A DNA stretch of 21,207 nucleotides from Candidatus Omnitrophota bacterium (GTDB lineage Bacteria; Omnitrophota; Gorgyraeia; Gygaellales; Profunditerraquicolaceae). A model generated the notes under the pieces. It made no database searches and was not told where the DNA came from. It saw nothing but the letters and a program-made list of their open reading frames with translations. Within the stretch, counting starts at the first letter, position 1. The number at the start of each line of letters is the position of its first letter. Made by a program: the position numbers and the translations under genes. The stretch spans positions 1-21,207 of the forward strand of contig JAQUOO010000009.1 in NCBI GenBank assembly GCA_028717055.1, read 5' to 3'. Below are positions 16,651 to 21,207 of this stretch, in pieces.

Positions 16651-17137
16651 TTTTATTTATCAGGTTAGTAGTGGAAAGCCCCTCTACTAATTTTATTGTC
16701 GCAACTTTTCCGCCGTAAGAAGAGACGAAATCGCTTCCCGCTATTTTACTTTTGCTCCAATCCGCTCCTTTTACTAAAATATCCGGCTTAATCCCGGTTA
16801 TCACCGCTAAAGGAGTGGTTTCCTTGAATAAAACCAGGTAATCTATGCTTTCTAAAGCCGATAAAAGTTTTAACCGGTAATCCTGACTGACAATCGGCCT
16901 GTCTTTACCTTTGATTTTTCGTACGGAAGAGTCGCTATTTACCGCCACAACCAGGATATCTCCTTTATTTTTCGCGTCATGGAGATATTTAGCGTGGCCA
17001 TAATGCAAAATGTCGAAGCATCCATTGGTAAAAACTACTTTTTTGCCCTGCTTCTTTAATTTTGCGATTTCTCTCTTAAGCTTCCGAAAAGTTATAATCT
17101 TTCTGGTTAAGAGAGGCTTTCTTCCACTAGTTCGCAT
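16634..17137 (-). CDS. hldE: D-glycero-beta-D-manno-heptose 1-phosphate adenylyltransferase (HldE C-domain, stand-alone)
   Basis: 167 residues, cytidylyltransferase-fold nucleotide transferase. TNGCFDILHYGH at 37-48 holds the HxGH-type site, followed by VVAVNSDSSVRKIKG, RPIV, and a C-terminal STTNLI segment. It makes ADP-heptose from heptose-1-phosphate for LPS core. The kinase half of HldE is absent here and must be encoded elsewhere. It overlaps gmhA by 31 bases and thiD2 by 17. rfaE2 is another name. Confidence 0.93.
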   Translation of the reverse strand: MRTSGRKPLLTRKIITFRKLKREIAKLKKQGKKVVFTNGCFDILHYGHAKYLHDAKNKGDILVVAVNSDSSVRKIKGKDRPIVSQDYRLKLLSALESIDYLVLFKETTPLAVITGIKPDILVKGADWSKSKIAGSDFVSSYGGKVATIKLVEGLSTTNLINKIAKAK

Positions 17138-17673
17138 ACAATGTGCCCTATGGTAATATGGGCCTCCTGAATCCTGGCGGTAATCGCCGAAGGGACAACC
17201 AGAGAAACATCCGCTAATTTTACCAACTCTCCCCCGTCGCCTCCGGTCAAAGCAATTGTTTTCAGGCCCATTTTTTTGGCTTGTTTAAAACCCAATGCCA
17301 CGTTTTTTGCCTTGCCGCTGGTAGATATGCCCAAGGCCACATCCTGTTTTCCGGCGAGCGCCTCAAGCTGGCGGGAAAAAACCGTCTCATAACCAAAATC
17401 ATTCGCCAAAGCCGTAATTATCGAAGTATTGGTGGTTAAGGCTAGCGCCGCCAGCGCTGGGCGGTCTTTTTTAAACCTGCCGACTAATTCCGCGGTTATA
17501 TGCTGGGCGTCGCTGGCTGAACCGCCGTTTCCAAATACAATCAGTTTGCCGCCTTTTTTAATGGACTCGATTACGATTTCAGATATCTGCAGGATCTGGC
17601 TGATGTTGTTTTTTAACAACTCTTCCTTAATCTGGATACTATCCAGAATAATTTCCCTAATCCTCTCTCTCAT
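17107..17673 (-). CDS. gmhA: Phosphoheptose isomerase
   Basis: 188 residues, one SIS domain, close to E. coli GmhA length. It converts sedoheptulose-7-phosphate to D-glycero-D-manno-heptose-7-phosphate, the first step of ADP-heptose synthesis. FGNGGSASDAQH at 47-58, GISTSGKAKNV and ALTGGDGG are typical, and residues matching the zinc ligands are present: H58, E62, Q169 and H177. The ribosome site GAAGGGG precedes the ATG. It pairs with hldE-C in the same operon, so the organism probably has heptose-containing LPS. Confidence 0.96.
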   Translation of the reverse strand: MRERIREIILDSIQIKEELLKNNISQILQISEIVIESIKKGGKLIVFGNGGSASDAQHITAELVGRFKKDRPALAALALTTNTSIITALANDFGYETVFSRQLEALAGKQDVALGISTSGKAKNVALGFKQAKKMGLKTIALTGGDGGELVKLADVSLVVPSAITARIQEAHITIGHIVCELVEESLS

Positions 17674-17687
17674 CTTATCCCCTTCCC

Positions 17688-17706
17688 TTCCACATAAAAA
17701 GTGGAA
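17688..17706 (-). other. Short inverted repeat between pfk and gmhA
   Basis: TTCCAC-N7-GTGGAA forms a 6-base stem and 7-base loop just after the pfk stop (17716-17718) and before the gmhA ribosome site. There is no T-tract following it, so I do not call a terminator. It might slightly attenuate readthrough or be chance. Confidence 0.3.
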
Positions 17707-17715
17707 ACGGCATTC

Positions 17716-18747
17716 TTAGCCAAAAAATACCTTGGCGATATCATAAAGTTCCATATCAACGGTCTTAAGCGCCTTAACCGCATCGGACAAAGGAACATCG
17801 ACTATCTTATTACCCTGCAAGGCGACCATCCGGCCGAATTTCTTGTTCTTAATCAATTCTACCGCGTTTACTCCGAATCTCGTTCCTAAAACCCTGTCGA
17901 AAGCCGTCGGTGAACCGCCTCTTTGTATGTGCCCGAGGACGCTTACCCTGGTTTCATAACCTGTCCTCTTTTCTATTTCATTAGCCAGGGCCTCGCCAAT
18001 GCCGCCCAAACGAACATGGCCAAAAGAATCCAGCTTCTGCTCTTGGGTAACCATGCCTTTGTCCCCGAATATGGCGCCTTCAGCCACAACAACTATGCTG
18101 AAGGTTTTTCCGCGCCCATGCCTTTTTCTGATTATGCCGCAGACTTCTTCGACGTCAATCGGCACCTCGGGTATCAAAACAACATCCGCGCCGCCGGCAA
18201 TGCCTGCTTCCACGGCAATCCAGCCGGCGTGCCTTCCCATAACTTCAGCTACGATAATCCGATGATGGCTCTCGGCAGTAGTGTGCAGCCGGTCAATGCA
18301 TTCGGTCGCCACGTTTAAAGCCGTATCAAAACCAAAGGTGTAGTCTGTCGAAGAAAGGTCATTATCTATAGTCTTGGGCACACCGACAATATTGGATATG
18401 CCGTCTTTGGCTAACTTCGAAGCGACACCCAAAGTATCCTCACCACCCACAGCCACTAAAGCGTATAAACCCATCTTCTTGAAATTTTCTTTTACCTTAT
18501 TTAAATCTTCTTCCTTTTTGTAAGGATTGGTCCGGGAGGTCCCTAATATGGTTCCGCCTTTAGGCAGTATGCCCGAGACCGCTGCTAAATCCAGAGCCAT
18601 AGTGTCATTCTCAACCAAACCCTTCCACCCGTTCTTTATCCCGATTACTTCATAACCTTCTAATAACGATTTTCTGACTACCGCCCGGATAACCGGGTTT
18701 AAACCGGGGCAATCGCCGCCGCCGGTTAGAACACCAACCTTGTTCAT
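17716..18747 (-). CDS. pfkA: 6-phosphofructokinase with a PPi-dependent signature
   Basis: 343 residues, group III-like PFK. It phosphorylates fructose-6-phosphate at carbon 1 in glycolysis. GGGDCPGLNP is at 9-18, ILGTSRTNP follows, and catalytic PKTIDND is at 124-130 with D128. Two residues that separate phosphate donors are of the PPi kind: D104 in GGEDT (101-105; ATP enzymes have G in GGDGS) and K125 in PKTIDND (ATP enzymes have PGTIDND). HHRIIVAEVMGRHAGWIA at 161-178 is the sugar-phosphate site. D104 is the stronger marker. It therefore may be the reversible PPi enzyme rather than the ATP enzyme. GGGAGG lies 8 bases before the ATG. Confidence 0.92.
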   Translation of the reverse strand: MNKVGVLTGGGDCPGLNPVIRAVVRKSLLEGYEVIGIKNGWKGLVENDTMALDLAAVSGILPKGGTILGTSRTNPYKKEEDLNKVKENFKKMGLYALVAVGGEDTLGVASKLAKDGISNIVGVPKTIDNDLSSTDYTFGFDTALNVATECIDRLHTTAESHHRIIVAEVMGRHAGWIAVEAGIAGGADVVLIPEVPIDVEEVCGIIRKRHGRGKTFSIVVVAEGAIFGDKGMVTQEQKLDSFGHVRLGGIGEALANEIEKRTGYETRVSVLGHIQRGGSPTAFDRVLGTRFGVNAVELIKNKKFGRMVALQGNKIVDVPLSDAVKALKTVDMELYDIAKVFFG

Positions 18748-18763
18748 CTAATTTCCTCCCTAT

Positions 18764-18792
18764 TTAATATGTTAGCAAACTGTTAATGTCAA
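18764..18792 (-). promoter_or_regulatory. Possible promoter upstream of the phosphofructokinase gene
   Basis: On the minus strand TTGACA (18792-18787), a 17-base spacer, then TATTAA (18769-18764, 4 of 6 matches to TATAAT). The start point would fall next to the GGGAGG ribosome site, leaving almost no leader, which makes me cautious. The TTGACA also belongs to a locally repetitive AT-rich stretch. Confidence 0.3.
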
Positions 18793-18800
18793 ATACCAAA

Positions 18801-18899
18801 GCTCAAAACTCAAAATAAGCACAAATGACAAATAGCAAATGACAAACCCATAGTTTTGATATTCGGATTTTGAATTTTGGATTTATTTTGAATTTTGAA
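18801..18899. repeat. AT-rich imperfect inverted repeat in the 240-base gap
   Basis: The gap 18748-18988 holds no gene. Its left part is rich in CAAAA-type words and its right part in TTTTG-type words. TCAAAACTCAAAATAA (18803-18818) pairs with the complement of 18883-18898 at 15 of 16 bases, and weaker pairing continues around a centre near 18850, so the element could form a long imperfect hairpin. AAATGACAAA words repeat inside it at about 18823 and 18838. Not a terminator of the usual type; it may be a dispersed repeat. Confidence 0.55.
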
Positions 18900-18988
18900 T
18901 TTTGACATTTGTCATTAAACTTTTTGGTTTTAAATTGTGGTTTGGCCTTTTTACTTTTTGAATCTTGACTTTTATTCTCTACGCGCCC

Positions 18989-19588
18989 TTACACCTTCCC
19001 ATACCCGCTAAATGGCGCGGCAGGCTCTTCTTTTTCCGGCTCTCTCTTCTTTTTATCTTCTATAGACGCTATTTTTGCAATATGTATCTTTACGTTAATC
19101 TGTTCCTCTATTCCTAGAACCTCCTGGATCTTGCTTCTTGTCATATCCTGCAGTAGGGAAGTCAATTCCGGAATGTTGGCTTCTTTTTTCAGGATTACTC
19201 TCAAATCCACGCTTATACCGTTCTTGCCGGCGATTACATCCGGCTTCAATTCCTTTATTTCAGGAATAACTCCGGCAAGCCTGCGGATTAAATCTTCTAC
19301 CGCCGACAAAGCTATAGTCACTTCTCCGGAAGCCGTTTCAAAAGCAATGGTCTTTTCGCGCTGAAGTTGCCCCAGGATAAGGCGGGCGAAAGAAAAACTC
19401 ACCAGGATCAACAATAACCCGGAAAGGCCGACAACAATGCGGGAATTCATACTGCTCTGGGCCAAATTAATAAGGTTATTTATACTTTGCGGCTGAAAAA
19501 GGTTAAGGGCAAAAACAATCAAACCAATTCCGGCCAAAATAATCACTATCGCGTAAAATAAAATTCCCAGAACCGTAAATATCCTCAT
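18989..19588 (-). CDS. amaP: AmaP/Asp23-related membrane protein
   Basis: 199 residues. Two hydrophobic segments near 4-30 and 51-73 form a hairpin anchor; residues about 80-185 (EVTIALSAVEDLIRR, ISVDLRVILKKEANIPEL, VLGIEEQINVKIHIAKI) match the Asp23/alkaline-shock fold. The C-terminal 20 residues are lysine- and glutamate-rich. AmaP anchors Asp23 in Firmicutes; here it is in a diderm and no Asp23 gene is visible in the window. GGGAGGG lies 8 bases before the ATG and accC ends 17 bases upstream. Confidence 0.8.
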   Translation of the reverse strand: MRIFTVLGILFYAIVIILAGIGLIVFALNLFQPQSINNLINLAQSSMNSRIVVGLSGLLLILVSFSFARLILGQLQREKTIAFETASGEVTIALSAVEDLIRRLAGVIPEIKELKPDVIAGKNGISVDLRVILKKEANIPELTSLLQDMTRSKIQEVLGIEEQINVKIHIAKIASIEDKKKREPEKEEPAAPFSGYGKV

Positions 19589-19605
19589 ATTTTAGCCCTC
19601 CCTGG

Positions 19606-20970
19606 TTAATCCTTTATCCCGCTCTCCTCTTTAATCATATCCTGCACGAAATGCGTGGAAATGTCCCCTTTCAGGAAAAGAGGATTCTCCATTAATTTAA
19701 GATGGAACGGAATAGTAGTTTTAATCGGTGAAACATGGAATTCGGTCAAAGCCCGGTGCATAATTTTAATCGCCTCCTGGCGGTCCCTGCCATGAACGAT
19801 TAACTTTGCAATCAAAGAATCATAATAAGGAGGTATCTCGTAACCGGCATAAATATGCGTGTCTACGCGGACATTCGGGCCTCCGGGCAAAACAAGAGCC
19901 TCGATTTTTCCCGGAGAAGGCATAAAGTTGTTATCCGCGTCTTCCGCGTTTATCCGGCATTCGATTGCCGCTCCTCTAATATGAACATCTTCCTGCTTGA
20001 TTTTAAGTTTTTCCCCGGAAGCTATGCGTATCTGTTCTTTGATTAAATCTATCCCCGTAACCATTTCGGTAACCGGATGCTCGACCTGAATGCGGGTATT
20101 CATCTCCATAAAATAAAAGTTGTTCGTCTTTTCATCCAGGAGAAACTCGATTGTGCCGCAACTCACGTAATTTACGGATTTTATTCCCTTGAGGACCAAT
20201 TCCCCCAGCCGCTTACGCATCTTGCTATCCACAACCGGCGAAGGAGATTCTTCCAGCAGCTTCTGATGGCGCCTTTGAATACTGCAATCGCGCTCGCCCA
20301 ACTGCAGAATATGGCCGGAGCGGTCAGCGATTACCTGAACCTCGATATGCCGGGGTTCTTCGATATATTTTTCGATATAGACATTTGAATTGCCGAAATT
20401 TGCCTCTGCCTCCGACTGCGCGGTCATAAGGCTGGAAACCAGGGTAAGATCATTGTGGCAAATCCGCATACCTTTGCCGCCGCCGCCGGCAGCAGCTTTT
20501 ATAATTACAGGATAACCTATTGATTTGGCGACTTTCAAGGCTTCTTCTTTAGTCTTGATTGCCGCAGGACTCCCCGGAACAATAGGCAAACCCGCCTTAT
20601 GCATACTCGACCGGGCTGCCATTTTATCACCCATAAGCCGGATATTTTCAGGGGTAGGGCCGATAAAAGTAATTTTACAGGATTCGCAGATTTCGGCAAA
20701 ATGAGGATTTTCGGCTAGAAAACCGTAACCGGGATGGATTGCTTCGACATCGGTGATTTCTGCCGCGCTTATAATCGCGGGAATATTCAAATAACTGTTG
20801 GAGGAAGCTGCCTGCCCGATGCATATTGCTTCATCAGACATACGCACATGCAAGCAATTCCGGTCTGCCTGCGAATAGACGGCAACTGTACGAATACCTA
20901 ACTCACGGCAGGCGCGGATTATTCTTAAGGCGATTTCGCCTCGATTGGCAATAAGAATTTTTGAGAACAT
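19606..20970 (-). CDS. accC: Acetyl-CoA carboxylase, biotin carboxylase subunit
   Basis: 454 residues, the expected length for AccC. It carboxylates biotin on AccB with ATP and bicarbonate, the first step of fatty-acid synthesis. Biotin carboxylase N-domain at 1-115 (ILIANRGEIALRI), ATP-grasp with AAAGGGGKGM near 159-168, GERDCSIQRRHQK, and EMNTRIQVEHPVTEM are visible, followed by the C-terminal domain (ECRINAEDA). It lies 47 bases after the accB stop and has no clear ribosome site. Confidence 0.97.
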   Translation of the reverse strand: MFSKILIANRGEIALRIIRACRELGIRTVAVYSQADRNCLHVRMSDEAICIGQAASSNSYLNIPAIISAAEITDVEAIHPGYGFLAENPHFAEICESCKITFIGPTPENIRLMGDKMAARSSMHKAGLPIVPGSPAAIKTKEEALKVAKSIGYPVIIKAAAGGGGKGMRICHNDLTLVSSLMTAQSEAEANFGNSNVYIEKYIEEPRHIEVQVIADRSGHILQLGERDCSIQRRHQKLLEESPSPVVDSKMRKRLGELVLKGIKSVNYVSCGTIEFLLDEKTNNFYFMEMNTRIQVEHPVTEMVTGIDLIKEQIRIASGEKLKIKQEDVHIRGAAIECRINAEDADNNFMPSPGKIEALVLPGGPNVRVDTHIYAGYEIPPYYDSLIAKLIVHGRDRQEAIKIMHRALTEFHVSPIKTTIPFHLKLMENPLFLKGDISTHFVQDMIKEESGIKD

Positions 20971-21017
20971 TTGATTATAGATTAATTTCCAACATTGGCA
21001 TTTGGCAATTGATCATT

Positions 21018-21207
21018 TTATGCCGGTTCTATCAGGAGTATGGGCTGTCCGAATTCTAACGGTTCGGCATTATCCACGAGAATTTCCAGTATCTTGCCCT
21101 TGACCTCTGACTTAATCTCATTCATTAATTTCATCGCTTCGATTATGCAAATAACCTGCCCGGGTTCGATATTCTGGCCTACCTCCACAAACGGATTAGC
21201 CTCGGGG
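21018..21207 (-). CDS. accB: Biotin carboxyl carrier protein of acetyl-CoA carboxylase, 5' part outside window
   Basis: Only the last 62 complete codons are present; the frame is open to the window edge. The biotin-attachment motif EAMKLMNEI is intact, with the preceding PGQVICI strand and the closing GQPILLIEPA. This is the biotinyl domain that AccC carboxylates. The usual accB-accC order supports the call. Confidence 0.95.
   Translation of the reverse strand, partial: PEANPFVEVGQNIEPGQVICIIEAMKLMNEIKSEVKGKILEILVDNAEPLEFGQPILLIEPA

Noticed and set aside
17674..17715. Intrinsic terminator between pfk and gmhA
   Set aside because: The inverted repeat has only a 6-base stem and no T-tract follows.
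16651..17760. A TPP riboswitch controlling thiD2-thiC
   Set aside because: There is no leader: thiD2 overlaps hldE-C, and I saw no TPP-aptamer-like conserved blocks in the gaps upstream.
20971..21017. A promoter just before accC (a TATAAT lies 3 bases from the ATG)
   Set aside because: No -35 box at the right distance, and a start there would give no room for a leader; accB-accC linkage makes readthrough more likely.

Overview
The window reads as a stretch of chromosome from an uncultured Gram-negative-type (diderm) bacterium of the PVC/Omnitrophota neighbourhood. Four things point there: a TIGR04137-type small basic protein (8530-8802), until now known to me mainly from Chlamydiae/Verrucomicrobia and relatives; LPS-heptose genes (gmhA, hldE-C); a two-partner secretion (TPS) system that needs an outer membrane; and a PPi-type phosphofructokinase. 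The phylum is an inference, not a proof. Every gene I accept lies on the minus strand, and genes are packed so tightly that many overlap or are separated by 1-20 bases. No gene-free stretch exceeds 300 bases; the largest is about 240 bases (18748-18988).

Reading in the direction of transcription (high to low coordinates): the end of accB (cut by the window edge), accC and amaP form a fatty-acid/membrane group. An AT-rich spacer with a long imperfect inverted repeat follows. Next come pfk (PPi-type signature), gmhA and hldE-C (ADP-heptose for LPS), then thiD2 and thiC (thiamin pyrimidine branch), all overlapping or close. A hairpin straddles the thiC stop codon, followed by tRNA-Gly(CCC).

The middle region holds an NlpD-like LysM/degenerate LytM lipoprotein, a STAND/archaeal-type AAA ATPase with a remnant nuclease domain, a YfcE-like phosphodiesterase, a HIT protein, a dGTPase-like HD protein, a GAF/HD-GYP protein, a SPOR-domain membrane protein, the small basic protein, an SH3b secreted protein, a site-2 protease and aroB. 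This looks like one long housekeeping and cell-envelope transcription unit.

The left 6 kb is the most unusual part: a secreted single-POTRA protein, a complete TpsB (FhaC/ShlB-like) transporter, and, behind its own good sigma70-like promoter, the first 1233 codons of a large TpsA exoprotein. The TpsA carries a haemagglutinin-type secretion domain, a DUF2341 plus LamG-like lectin module in the middle, and ~108-residue tandem repeats near the window edge, two of which share 127 identical bases. The TpsA continues beyond position 1. I think the three-gene TPS cassette with an extra periplasmic POTRA partner is the best candidate here for an under-described system.
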